A model generated the notes under the pieces. It ran no database searches and was not told where the DNA came from. It saw only the letters and a program-made list of their open reading frames with translations. Source: Pseudomonas sp. NFR16 (lineage in GTDB: Bacteria; Pseudomonadota; Gammaproteobacteria; Pseudomonadales; Pseudomonadaceae). From it: a stretch of 64,000 nucleotides of DNA. Shown in pieces: positions 1 through 7,580 of the stretch. A program made the position numbers and the translations under genes. Numbering within the stretch: position 1 is the stretch's first letter; every line of letters starts with the position of its first letter. The DNA lies in contig NZ_FNYJ01000001.1 of the NCBI RefSeq assembly GCF_900108875.1, positions 744,001 to 808,000 of the forward strand, written 5' to 3'.

Positions 1-86
1 GGTGCAGCAATGGCAGTCCCGCCGCAGTTCCGCGCCTCGCATACTGAATTCCACATGCGACTTCAACTCACATCGAGGGACTCAAC

Positions 87-1949
87 ATGCACATTGGTTT
101 CATCGGGACAGGCAGCATGGGCCGAGCAATCATTCCACTGCTGATCAAGGCGGGCTATCGCGTCAGTGCCTGGAATCGCAGCCGCGACGCCTTGGCGAAT
201 CTGCAGGGCGTGAACGCGCTGGACTCACCGTCCGAGGCGTTCCAGGGCGATGTGGCGATCAGCATGCTGGCCGATGATCGCGCCTTTAACGAGGTGCTGC
301 TTGCTTCAGGGGCGCTGCAGCGCGCGGATCAGCGATGCATCCACATCGTCATGTCCACCCTCTCGCCGCAGCTCATGGAAACGTTACAAGCACGCCATGA
401 CGAATTGGGCATCCCGCTCATCGCTGCGCCGGTGTTCGGCGTACCCGCCGTGGCCGCCCGTGGAGAGATGAACATCATGGTCGCGGGGCCACAGTCCGCT
501 ATCACCAAGGTCCAGCCGATCCTTGACGTATTGGGTAAGAAAACCTGGCCTCTGGGCACGCAGCCCGTTCAGGCATGCATCGCGAAAATCGCGGGCAACA
601 TGATGATCACGCAGGCCATCCAGTCTCTGGGCGAAGCCAGCTCGCTCGCCGAGCGTCACGGGCTGCCCAAGGCCACGTTCATTGAGCTGATGACGCAGAC
701 CCTGTTCGCCAGCCCCAGTTATCAGCGCTATGGGCAGAACATCGTCAACGGCACGTTCGAACCGGGCTTCAAGATGTCTCTGGGTCTGAAGGACATCAAC
801 CTGGCGGTCGATGCTGCTCATTGCAAAAATCTGGAACTCCCGGCTGCCGACGTGGTGCGAGCAAAGATGACGGCGGCCGTGGCGCGCGGCTTCGGGGACA
901 AGGATTGGTCCATGTTCGCACTGGAATCCGTCACTCGCTCAGCGCAGGCATCTGATCAGCCCTGGCTGACAGCCCCCGTGACACGCTCACGCCGCGGCCA
1001 CTTCTGGGTCACCGGGGCTCGCGTCACTCAGAACGGCAGGCAATACCAGAAAGGCCCCATGTATGTCGCCTGGCAAGCGCCGGAATTCGTCACTCAGCCC
1101 TACCCCATCGTCCTGGTCCACGGCGGCACCCTGCAAGGCACCGAATGGCTGGATACGCCCGATGGTCGACCTGGCTGGGCCCAGCGATTTGTAGAAGCGG
1201 GTTTTGTGGTGTTCTGCGTGGACAGGCCTGGCCATGGCCGCTCGCCGTATCATCCGGACATACTGGGGCCGATGGGGCCTGCCTTCTCTTATGAACGTGC
1301 CCGCGAAGTCTATTTCCCGGACGGCGGCGCTGAGAGCCAATGGCCGTTTGCGCCGGACGACGATGAAGCTTTCGACGCGTTCATGGCCAGTTACGGCCCG
1401 ATGCCGGCCGACCTGGCCGCTTCGCAGACGCTGGACGCGGATCGCTTGTCCCAGCTGCTGGACAGGATCGGCAAGGCCATCATCGTGACCCATTCCGCTT
1501 CCGGACCCAGTGGCTGGTTGATCGCCGATCGCCGACCTGATTCAGTGGCGGCCATCGTGGCGGTAGAGCCCATGGGCCCGGTGTTTGGCCACACGCCTGG
1601 AATCGGAACGCTGGAATGGGGCCTGACGGCGGCGCCGATCGCGTTCGACCCACCGCGAGAAACGCCCGATCAGGTACGCACGGCCGACCCTGCCACCCTG
1701 AAAGTGCCCGCCTTGAAGGACATGCCAGTGGCCTTGGTCACGGGCGAAACGTCAATGTTCGCCTCATTCACCTCCAGCATCGTTCCGTTTCTGCAAACAG
1801 CAGGCGCACAGGTGGACCACCTGGACCTGCCGGCCTTGGGCATTCATGGTAACGGGCACGGGTTGGTGTATGAGCGTAACAGCGACGAGTCATTCGAGGT
1901 TGTCGCACAATGGCTGGCCAGGACGATGAGCGCGCCTGGCCCGGCGTGA
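87..1949 (+). CDS. Fusion protein: beta-hydroxyacid dehydrogenase-like domain plus alpha/beta hydrolase
   Basis: This 620-residue protein joins two enzymes that are normally separate. Residues 1-290 look like the 3-hydroxyisobutyrate/6-phosphogluconate dehydrogenase family: a nucleotide-binding GTGSMG loop at 7-12, the family's catalytic Lys-x3-Asn at K167/N171, and the KD pair at 235-236. Residues about 300-615 are an alpha/beta hydrolase with an oxyanion HGG at 345-347, a nucleophile elbow THSAS with S470, and candidate catalytic histidines H587 or H591. Both halves keep their key residues, so both may be active. A GAGGGA ribosome site precedes the ATG. The reading frame is uninterrupted across the junction, so this is a real fusion rather than two genes. 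The substrate is unknown; a two-step conversion of a hydroxy-acid ester is one guess. Confidence 0.85.
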   Translation: MHIGFIGTGSMGRAIIPLLIKAGYRVSAWNRSRDALANLQGVNALDSPSEAFQGDVAISMLADDRAFNEVLLASGALQRADQRCIHIVMSTLSPQLMETLQARHDELGIPLIAAPVFGVPAVAARGEMNIMVAGPQSAITKVQPILDVLGKKTWPLGTQPVQACIAKIAGNMMITQAIQSLGEASSLAERHGLPKATFIELMTQTLFASPSYQRYGQNIVNGTFEPGFKMSLGLKDINLAVDAAHCKNLELPAADVVRAKMTAAVARGFGDKDWSMFALESVTRSAQASDQPWLTAPVTRSRRGHFWVTGARVTQNGRQYQKGPMYVAWQAPEFVTQPYPIVLVHGGTLQGTEWLDTPDGRPGWAQRFVEAGFVVFCVDRPGHGRSPYHPDILGPMGPAFSYERAREVYFPDGGAESQWPFAPDDDEAFDAFMASYGPMPADLAASQTLDADRLSQLLDRIGKAIIVTHSASGPSGWLIADRRPDSVAAIVAVEPMGPVFGHTPGIGTLEWGLTAAPIAFDPPRETPDQVRTADPATLKVPALKDMPVALVTGETSMFASFTSSIVPFLQTAGAQVDHLDLPALGIHGNGHGLVYERNSDESFEVVAQWLARTMSAPGPA

Positions 1950-2148
1950 GCGTCCGAAGTTTGCCAATCTCCGGGGCATGTTGAGCCCCATTTTTTAAGG
2001 GCGTGTGCTGAGGGAACGACGCACGCACCCTTTGTTACGTTTGAAGCAGATGAACGCGGTGATCAAACCTTGCTTGATCACCGGTTGATCGAATGGCTTG
2101 GCTGATGCTCTCGCCGAGGCAGTTTCAAACCTTGAAACGACTTGCGAC

Positions 2149-2628
2149 TTACGCTTGCTGCGATGCGAAAGGTTCGTTGCCCGCAACGGGCACCCAGTCT
2201 TTCAGAGGCGTCAGGTAGTGGAGTTCGAAATGCCTCGACGTGAATGCCCACTTCCCTGCCCGACGTTCGAAGGTGTCGTGGTAGAGCCCGCTGACTTGTA
2301 CGGGGCCTTTCTCGACATCGTAAAACACGCAGTCCGCCGCGACTGTCCCTGTCGCGCTGTCGCCGTCGATCCGGATCAGAGGGTTGGCCATCCAGTGGTG
2401 CATGTGGGGCATTTGACGCCAGCTGTTTTCAGCCATCAGCAAAATGTCGTCACGGTTTGAGGCGCTGCCGAAACCTGGCAAATCAAGGCTGGAATCAGCG
2501 TGCCAGATGCTCTGTAGAAGCGCCCTGTCCAGGCGATCGAATGCGTTTGCGTAGGCAGAAATCAGGGTTTCGATAGCCGCGCGACTTTCCAGCGCGTCCA
2601 GTCGAGCGAGCAGCTGTTCGGTGTTCAT
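2149..2628 (-). CDS. SnoaL-like / NTF2-fold protein
   Basis: The 159-residue product has the length and pattern of the SnoaL-like (NTF2 superfamily) proteins: an N-terminal helix with AIETLISAYANAFDRLD, an early aspartate-rich turn, a HHW motif near residue 80 and a C-terminal ELHYLTPL strand. Members include small hydratases, isomerases and dioxygenase-beta-like proteins acting on hydrophobic substrates. A strong AGGAGG site lies just ahead of the ATG. It lies 58 nt downstream of the short-chain dehydrogenase gene on the same strand, so the two probably form one operon controlled by the nearby TetR protein. The exact reaction cannot be read from sequence. Confidence 0.8.
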   Translation of the reverse strand: MNTEQLLARLDALESRAAIETLISAYANAFDRLDRALLQSIWHADSSLDLPGFGSASNRDDILLMAENSWRQMPHMHHWMANPLIRIDGDSATGTVAADCVFYDVEKGPVQVSGLYHDTFERRAGKWAFTSRHFELHYLTPLKDWVPVAGNEPFASQQA

Positions 2629-2686
2629 GACGTTATCCTCCTGGGGATCACCCTGTCTCTGAGGGTTGCGGATAGCACGGTGGATT

Positions 2687-3445
2687 TCAGATTTGCGACA
2701 GACCGCCGTCGACCATCAACTCGACGCCGTTCACGTAGCGCGCGTCATCGGACGCCAGGAACAGCGCGCAAGAAGCGATTTCTTCAGGTTGAGCCATGTA
2801 GCCCAACGGCGTGATTTGCTCCACGTGCTTGCGCAGCTCTGCGATGTCGCTTTCGCTCATCCCCAGGCCGTTGTCCATCAGCGGCGTGCGCGTGAACCCA
2901 GGGCTGAGCACATTCGCGCGGATTTTGCGGCCTTTGAGTTCATTGGCCCACGTGCGCGCGAAAGAGCGCACGGCGGCTTTCGAAGCGTTATAGAGGCTCA
3001 GCCCTTCCATGCCGTTGCTGGAGCAGATCGAGGCGGTCAGGACAATGGACGATTCGTCCTTCATCAATGGCAACAGGGTCTGAACGGTGAAGAAGACGCC
3101 TTTTACGTTGATGTCGAACATCTTGTAGTACGCGGCCTCGCTGGTCTCGCCCAGCGGATTTTTTTCGCAGATGCCCGCGTTGGCAAACACCGCGTCCAGC
3201 TGATCGCCTTGCTCCTCGATGACGGCCCTGAGTTCATCGAGGTCAGCTTGACGAGACACGTCTGAAATCACCGCCACAGCCTTGTCGCCCAGCGTCTCGA
3301 CCGCGGCGTTCAGGGTGCCTGCAGAGCGGCCTGTGATGTAAACGCGTTTGGCGCCCTCGGCAATCAGCCCCTGAGCGATGGCCAATCCAATGCCGGTGGA
3401 AGCGCCCGTCACGACGGCGACCTGATTCGAAAATTTTCCTGACAT
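2687..3445 (-). CDS. Short-chain dehydrogenase/reductase (SDR)
   Basis: A classical SDR of 252 residues. The cofactor loop TGASTGIG sits at residues 13-20, the NAG motif at 89-91, and the catalytic residues are S139, Y152 and K156 (YNASK). The C-terminal segment ends in the usual YVNGVELMVDGG pattern. The ATG at 3445 is chosen because an AGGAG site sits 6 nt before it and the family normally starts just before the cofactor loop; an in-frame extension to 3541 has no such support. It is divergent from the TetR gene at 3641, which suggests induction when TetR binds its ligand. The substrate is unknown. Confidence 0.9.
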   Translation of the reverse strand: MSGKFSNQVAVVTGASTGIGLAIAQGLIAEGAKRVYITGRSAGTLNAAVETLGDKAVAVISDVSRQADLDELRAVIEEQGDQLDAVFANAGICEKNPLGETSEAAYYKMFDINVKGVFFTVQTLLPLMKDESSIVLTASICSSNGMEGLSLYNASKAAVRSFARTWANELKGRKIRANVLSPGFTRTPLMDNGLGMSESDIAELRKHVEQITPLGYMAQPEEIASCALFLASDDARYVNGVELMVDGGLSQI

Positions 3446-3592
3446 CTCTGACTCCTCATGTGTTGTCCGCGTGGATCGTTTGAAACCACGGTGACCCATT
3501 CTGGAAGTCGGTGAACGCCGACGGTACTGCCAGAAATGCACGCGGGTCGTTCATTTTTGTGCGTCCTGAAGGTGGAGAAAATCCTTTAGATT

Positions 3593-3607
3593 GGAACTGA
3601 CCGGTTC
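3593..3607. promoter_or_regulatory. Candidate TetR operator, SDR/TetR divergent promoter
   Basis: The imperfect palindrome GGAACTGACCGGTTC lies 34 bp before the tetR start, between the divergent SDR and tetR genes. Its core AACYGAnCGGTT recurs 15 bp upstream of the MFS gene (4258-4273). Recurrence at both promoters next to a TetR gene makes it the best operator candidate; this is inference. Confidence 0.55.
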
Positions 3608-3640
3608 TTGACCTGAGCCGGTATTCAGGAGCGCTGATCA

Positions 3641-4240
3641 ATGACTCATGCATTCGGACCCGGGCGCCCTCGGCAGTTTTCACTGGAAGATGCTGCCCGC
3701 AGCGCGATGAACGTATTTTGGGATCGTGGGTATGAAGCTGCATCGCTGCCGGACTTGATCGAAGGCACCGGGTTATCGCGGGGAAGCTTGTACAAAGCCT
3801 TTGGCGACAAGAAAGGCCTGCTCTTGGCGGCCCTCGATATCTACACCTCGCATGCCTTGAAGGTGACGGCAGAGCTGCTTTCCCGACCTGGCACCGCCAG
3901 GCAGGCGATCCACGAATCCATGCTGCGTCACGCCCGCTCCTCGTCAGGCGATGAAGGACGACGAGGCTGCATGCTGGTCACGGTGGCCAACGAACGGGTT
4001 GCGCAAGAGCCCGAGGTCGCGCAGCGAATTGCCCGCATGCTCCATCGCACTCAACAGCTGTACGCCAGCGCGATCATCCGCGGGCAAGCGGCCGGGGAGT
4101 TGGTAGAAGGCGACGAACAGGGGATGGCGTATTTCCTGGTCTGTCAGATCGAGGGCATGCGGGTGCTCGGCAAGACCGGTGCAAGTGAGGTGGACATGAT
4201 CGCGCTGGTCGAGCGCTCCATGCGTCTACTTAACAGCTGA
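3641..4240 (+). CDS. TetR/AcrR-family transcriptional regulator
   Basis: A 199-residue TetR-type repressor. The N-terminal helix-turn-helix spans about residues 15-60 and ends in the typical RGSLYKAFGDKKGLL recognition region. The remainder is a helical ligand-binding and dimerisation domain with the GCMLV segment common in repressors of this branch. An AGGAG site precedes the ATG. It sits between the SDR-SnoaL operon on the other strand and a DHA2 exporter 47 bp downstream, and both promoters carry the same palindrome. It probably represses all of them and is released by a compound that the dehydrogenase modifies or the pump exports. The inducer is unknown. Confidence 0.9.
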   Translation: MTHAFGPGRPRQFSLEDAARSAMNVFWDRGYEAASLPDLIEGTGLSRGSLYKAFGDKKGLLLAALDIYTSHALKVTAELLSRPGTARQAIHESMLRHARSSSGDEGRRGCMLVTVANERVAQEPEVAQRIARMLHRTQQLYASAIIRGQAAGELVEGDEQGMAYFLVCQIEGMRVLGKTGASEVDMIALVERSMRLLNS

Positions 4241-4257
4241 TAACCGTTAATCCATCT

Positions 4258-4273
4258 GGAACCGAACGGTTTC
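4258..4273. promoter_or_regulatory. Candidate TetR operator upstream of the MFS gene
   Basis: The palindromic core AACCGAACGGTT at 4260-4271 matches the core before tetR (3595-3606) at 10 of 12 positions, and both are preceded by GG. It lies between the tetR stop and the ribosome site of the transporter gene. Confidence 0.5.
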
Positions 4274-4287
4274 TTCAAGGACCTTTT

Positions 4288-5727
4288 ATGTCTCTTACCA
4301 TGACTCAAAACGCCGATATCACACATGATCCAAAGCGCTGGTTCATGTTCGTCATCCTGCTGGTCGGCGCGTTCCTGCCGCCACTGGACTTCTTCATCGT
4401 CAACGTTGCCCTGCCTTCGATTCAGGGTGATCTGGGGACCGGCTCGTCCGCGGAACAGCTGGTGATCTCTTCCTATGCGACGCTCTATGCCGTCACGCTG
4501 ATCACTGGCGGGCGGCTGGGTGATCTTTACGGTCGTGGGCGTATGTTCTTTCTGGGACTGATCGGGTTCGCGGCAGCATCGCTGCTCTGTGGACTGGCAA
4601 CGTCGCCGTGGATGTTGATCTGCGGGCGGGCGCTGCAAGGCATAACCGCGGCAGTGATGGCACCGCAGGCCCTCGCGTCGGTGCAGGCGATTTTTCCTGA
4701 ATCGGAAAAGCCGCTGGCGTTAAGCATCTACGGCGCCGTGTTCGGCCTGGCCTCGGTGATCGGTCAGGCGTTGGGCGGTGTTCTTATCTCCCTCAATGTC
4801 ATGGGGATGGGGTGGCGAGCGATCTTTCTGGTCAACCTCCCCATTGCCTTGCTGGTCGTGGTGTTCGGGATTCCGGTGTTCAAGGAGACCCGGGCGGCGC
4901 ACGCCAGTACGCTGGACCTCTGCGGCACGGCCCTGTCAATTCTGACGCTAGGTGCTCTGATTGTGCCTTTGATCGAGGGGCGCGAAGCTGGCTGGCCGAT
5001 GTGGGCCTGGCTGTCGCTTGCTGCAGCCCCGGCGCTGGCCTGGTTGTTCTGGCAATACGAAATCCGTTTGCACCGTGCCGGCGGCACACCGTTGCTGAAT
5101 CCCGCCGCGTTGAAGGCGCCTGGCCTGGGCCGAGCGCTGACGGTCGCCCTGTGCTTTTATGCGATCGGCGTGTTCTTCCTGTTGTTTTCGATTTATCTGC
5201 AGGGCGCTCTGCACGCAACCCCTTTGCACGCGGGTCTGATCTTCCTGCCTTTTGGCGCGGGCTTTCTGTTGGGGCCGCTGTCGACCGGGCCGTTTAAACG
5301 CCTCTTCGGCGCTTACGTCAATCCGGTGGGCATGGCGTTGGAAGTCATCGGGTTCCTGGCGCTGGCCTGGCTGGTGTCAGCAACGCCCATTGACGTTGCG
5401 CCTTCTGCGTCGCTACTGGCAGTCATCCTTTTCGTCATCGGATTCGGGCAAGGCCTGGCCCTGCCGACGCTGATGCGAATGGTGACGGGAAGGGTCGCTC
5501 CAGCGTACTCGGGCATGATCGCGGGTATCACCAGCGCCTCATTGCAGATCAGCACTTCGCTGAGCGTCGCGGTGATCGGCGGAGTGTTCTACAGCCTGTT
5601 GGGAACACACTCGGACGCGGCAGCGATCACCCACGCCTTCAGCGTTTCCATTCTCTGTATCGCGGCCTTTCTGGCGCTGGGGGCGGGGTTGAGTTTCACC
5701 CTCCTGCGACAGCCTGCCGCCGCGTAA
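4288..5727 (+). CDS. MFS drug exporter, DHA2 (14-TMS) family
   Basis: A 479-residue polytopic membrane protein of the EmrB/QacA type, with about 14 hydrophobic segments. The MFS motif A (GGRLGDLYGRGR) is at residues 74-85 in the loop after the second helix, and the first helix carries the acidic LDFFIVNVALP pattern seen in DHA2 proton antiporters. It should sit in the inner membrane and export hydrophobic compounds using the proton gradient. AAGGA precedes the ATG. Its position behind a TetR gene with a shared operator suggests inducible export. There is no HlyD-type adaptor gene next to it, so it probably works alone. Confidence 0.88.
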   Translation: MSLTMTQNADITHDPKRWFMFVILLVGAFLPPLDFFIVNVALPSIQGDLGTGSSAEQLVISSYATLYAVTLITGGRLGDLYGRGRMFFLGLIGFAAASLLCGLATSPWMLICGRALQGITAAVMAPQALASVQAIFPESEKPLALSIYGAVFGLASVIGQALGGVLISLNVMGMGWRAIFLVNLPIALLVVVFGIPVFKETRAAHASTLDLCGTALSILTLGALIVPLIEGREAGWPMWAWLSLAAAPALAWLFWQYEIRLHRAGGTPLLNPAALKAPGLGRALTVALCFYAIGVFFLLFSIYLQGALHATPLHAGLIFLPFGAGFLLGPLSTGPFKRLFGAYVNPVGMALEVIGFLALAWLVSATPIDVAPSASLLAVILFVIGFGQGLALPTLMRMVTGRVAPAYSGMIAGITSASLQISTSLSVAVIGGVFYSLLGTHSDAAAITHAFSVSILCIAAFLALGAGLSFTLLRQPAAA

Positions 5728-5734
5728 AAACCTG

Positions 5735-5750
5735 CAGCGGCGCGCCGCTG
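5735..5750. terminator. Perfect 16-bp palindrome between convergent genes
   Basis: CAGCGGCGCGCCGCTG lies between the convergent MFS and LysR stop codons. It can form a strong stem in RNA from either strand but has no clear T-tract, so its role as a terminator is only likely. Confidence 0.35.
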
Positions 5751-5772
5751 TCCCGCAAGGGTCAGCACTCGG

Positions 5773-6624
5773 TCATTCGGAACCGATCATGTTCGACGCT
5801 AGGTCGGCCAGCGCGCGGAGCCTGTCCATGTTGCGCATGTCCTGGTGATAGCCCATCCAGATATCGCGACCGGGTGGCGGCTCGGCCGCGTCAAGCAACC
5901 GAATGCCCGGGATTCGATCTCCGAGCGGCCGCGGCAGCACCGCCACGCCCAGGCCACTTGCACACATCTGGGCCTGCACCGTGCGGCTGCTGCTGGTGAA
6001 CACGGTGCGGGCCAGCGGATATCGCTGCTGCAACCAATGCACGTCAGGATAGTGGGACTGGGCAACGTTCATGGTAATCAGGCCCAGGCCTTCACCGTCG
6101 GGCTGTGGCGCAGGCCCCTCCTCACGCGTGTACAAGCCGTAGTGCATGGTGGTCAGCTTGCGATGAACGATGTCAGGTTCGGTGAAAGGCACGATGCGAA
6201 AGGCGATGTCCGCATCACGGCGGGCCAGATCGAACAACCGATGCCCCGGGATGACCTCGGGCATGATCAACGGATAACGGCGCGTCAACTCACACAGGAC
6301 CGGCGCCAGAACGTAGCCGGCGAACCATTCTGCGGACGAGATGCGCAAGAGCCCCTCAGGCTGGTCCCTGTCACCCGCCAGACGGCGCTCGATCGACAGC
6401 GCGCTCTGCTCCATTTCTTCTGCCAGGCCGAGAATCCGTTCCCCGGTGTCGGTCAGCACCAGCCCTTGCGCCGTGCGTAAAAACAGCGGCTGCCCGCTTG
6501 CCTGCTCCAGCACCTGCAAGCGACGGCCAACGGTGGGATGACTCACACCCAACTGCCTCGCCGCCTCGCCCAATGATCGGCTGCGGGCCACTGCCAGAAA
6601 GACCCGCATATCACTCCAGTCCAT
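5773..6624 (-). CDS. LysR-family transcriptional regulator
   Basis: A 283-residue LTTR. The winged helix-turn-helix occupies residues 1-60, with the typical SLGEAARQLGVSHPTVGRRL region, followed by a linker helix and a periplasmic-binding-protein-like effector domain. The ATG at 6624 is preferred because AAGGGCGGG precedes it and LysR proteins start right before the DNA-binding domain; the frame stays open to 6723 without support. It is convergent with the MFS gene and divergent from ridA across a 450-bp gap, so its target is not obvious. The short C-terminal part resembles LTTRs controlling single oxidoreductase or transporter genes. Confidence 0.88.
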   Translation of the reverse strand: MDWSDMRVFLAVARSRSLGEAARQLGVSHPTVGRRLQVLEQASGQPLFLRTAQGLVLTDTGERILGLAEEMEQSALSIERRLAGDRDQPEGLLRISSAEWFAGYVLAPVLCELTRRYPLIMPEVIPGHRLFDLARRDADIAFRIVPFTEPDIVHRKLTTMHYGLYTREEGPAPQPDGEGLGLITMNVAQSHYPDVHWLQQRYPLARTVFTSSSRTVQAQMCASGLGVAVLPRPLGDRIPGIRLLDAAEPPPGRDIWMGYHQDMRNMDRLRALADLASNMIGSE

Positions 6625-6819
6625 CGACCCGCCCTTTATATAGAAGAGCGACGAGGTTGCAGCATCGGCACGCACGTAGCAATACCTCTGCCGACGATGG
6701 AGACCGCGCGCAGCTTCGGTCAAAGACCGGACGAGGGCGTTTAGATGGCTAACGAATTCGAATGGGTGACATCAGCGACTTGCAAGGGATTGTTTCCGGA
6801 TCGGGAAGAGTGAATTGCA

Positions 6820-6841
6820 GAATGTTAGCTGGCTAACGTTC
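6820..6841. promoter_or_regulatory. 22-bp palindrome, probable operator
   Basis: Arms GAATGTTAGC and GCTAACGTTC flank a TG centre; 9 of 10 arm positions are complementary. A half-site GGCTAACG also occurs at 6747-6754. It overlaps where the -35 region of the candidate small RNA promoter would lie. Size and symmetry suggest a dimeric regulator. The regulator is unknown; the neighbouring LysR is one candidate. Confidence 0.5.
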
Positions 6842-6863
6842 TGATCGCCTGCTACTTTTTCAA

Positions 6864-6938
6864 GCGTTAAATCCGCCGATTTAACGCCCCCCCTGAGCCG
6901 TCTTTGCGTCCGAGATAACGCCAAGGCGGCTTTTTTTT
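6864..6938 (+). ncRNA. Candidate small RNA, about 75 nt
   Basis: No protein gene lies upstream on this strand, yet the segment ends in an intrinsic terminator: a GCCG...CGGC hairpin (6897-6930) followed by eight T. It begins with a perfect 10-bp hairpin (GCGTTAAATC, loop CGCC, GATTTAACGC at 6864-6887), then a run of seven C. A TACTTT box preceded by TGC at 6853-6858 fits a -10 element placing the start near 6864. Together this is the layout of a two-hairpin bacterial sRNA. It could instead be a terminated leader. No known sRNA family was recognised. Confidence 0.45.
6895..6938 (+). terminator. Rho-independent terminator
   Basis: An imperfect stem (AGCCG...CGGCT outer pairs, CTTTGCG/CGCCAAG inner pairs) is followed directly by eight T at 6931-6938. 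It would end a plus-strand transcript starting in the gap between the LysR gene and ridA. Confidence 0.65.
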
Positions 6939-7076
6939 GCCTGTTGCCGTTCACGCCAGGCTACCTTCCCTCCCTTTTCACGGCCGAGTGCGACATCATG
7001 TCGAACGGGTCGACACGCTCGGTCGTGTCATTCATCACCCTTTATCGCCCTTCATTACTACGAGCAAGAGATCTAC

Positions 7077-7457
7077 ATGGCAAACCAAGACCTCACTTTC
7101 CTGCCCGATCCCGATGCGGATTCGATTTCCTCGGACGTCGCCGGTTTTGGCGGCCTGCTGGTTTCGACCCAGGTTCCAACGCGCGCTGACGGCAGTCTCG
7201 AGCTGGGCGGTATCACCGAACAGAGTGAATGCACGCTGCAGGCGCTGAAGGTTGCGCTCGAGCGCGCCGGCAGCTCGATGGACCGCGTCATGCACCTGAC
7301 TATCTACCTTACCGACATGGCGGACCGTGCCGCTTTCAACGAGGTGTATCAGCGTTTCTTCGCCAAACCCTGGCCCGTTCGCGCAGCGGTCGGCGTCGCC
7401 GCGCTGGCGGTTGAAGGCATGCGTGTGGAAGTCACCGCAATGGCCGCCAAGGCCTGA
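7077..7457 (+). CDS. RidA/YjgF family protein
   Basis: A 126-residue member of the RidA (YjgF/YER057c/UK114) family. RidA proteins hydrolyse reactive enamines and imines released by PLP enzymes; they act in the cytoplasm as trimers. The family signature PVRAAVGV is present with the substrate-binding arginine at R102, and the C-terminal VEVTAMA strand carries the conserved glutamate E118. Because both residues are kept, deaminase activity is plausible, although this may be one of several paralogues. AAGAGA precedes the ATG. It stands alone, 450 bp from the LysR gene and about 120 bp before rlhA. Confidence 0.88.
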   Translation: MANQDLTFLPDPDADSISSDVAGFGGLLVSTQVPTRADGSLELGGITEQSECTLQALKVALERAGSSMDRVMHLTIYLTDMADRAAFNEVYQRFFAKPWPVRAAVGVAALAVEGMRVEVTAMAAKA

Positions 7458-7537
7458 CAAGCCGCTCGCCTGATGGCTCGGCGCCCTTTCGCGCCGCCAT
7501 CGGGCAGTCGACGGGTGCCGGTCGGGCGTTTCGCCGC

Positions 7538-7543
7538 TACAAT
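7538..7543 (+). promoter_or_regulatory. Possible -10 element for rlhA
   Basis: TACAAT lies 38 nt before the preferred rlhA start in the pattern CGCTACAATGCGCGCC. No convincing -35 box is seen. If used, transcription would begin near 7550, excluding the longer in-frame start at 7473. Confidence 0.35.
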
Positions 7544-7580
7544 GCGCGCCTTGACCGTGACCATGTCGACTAAAAAAATT

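Noticed and set aside
6820..6860. Sigma-54 promoter for the candidate small RNA
   Set aside because: A TGGC is present, but no GC doublet falls at the required distance of ten bases, so the -24/-12 pattern is not met.
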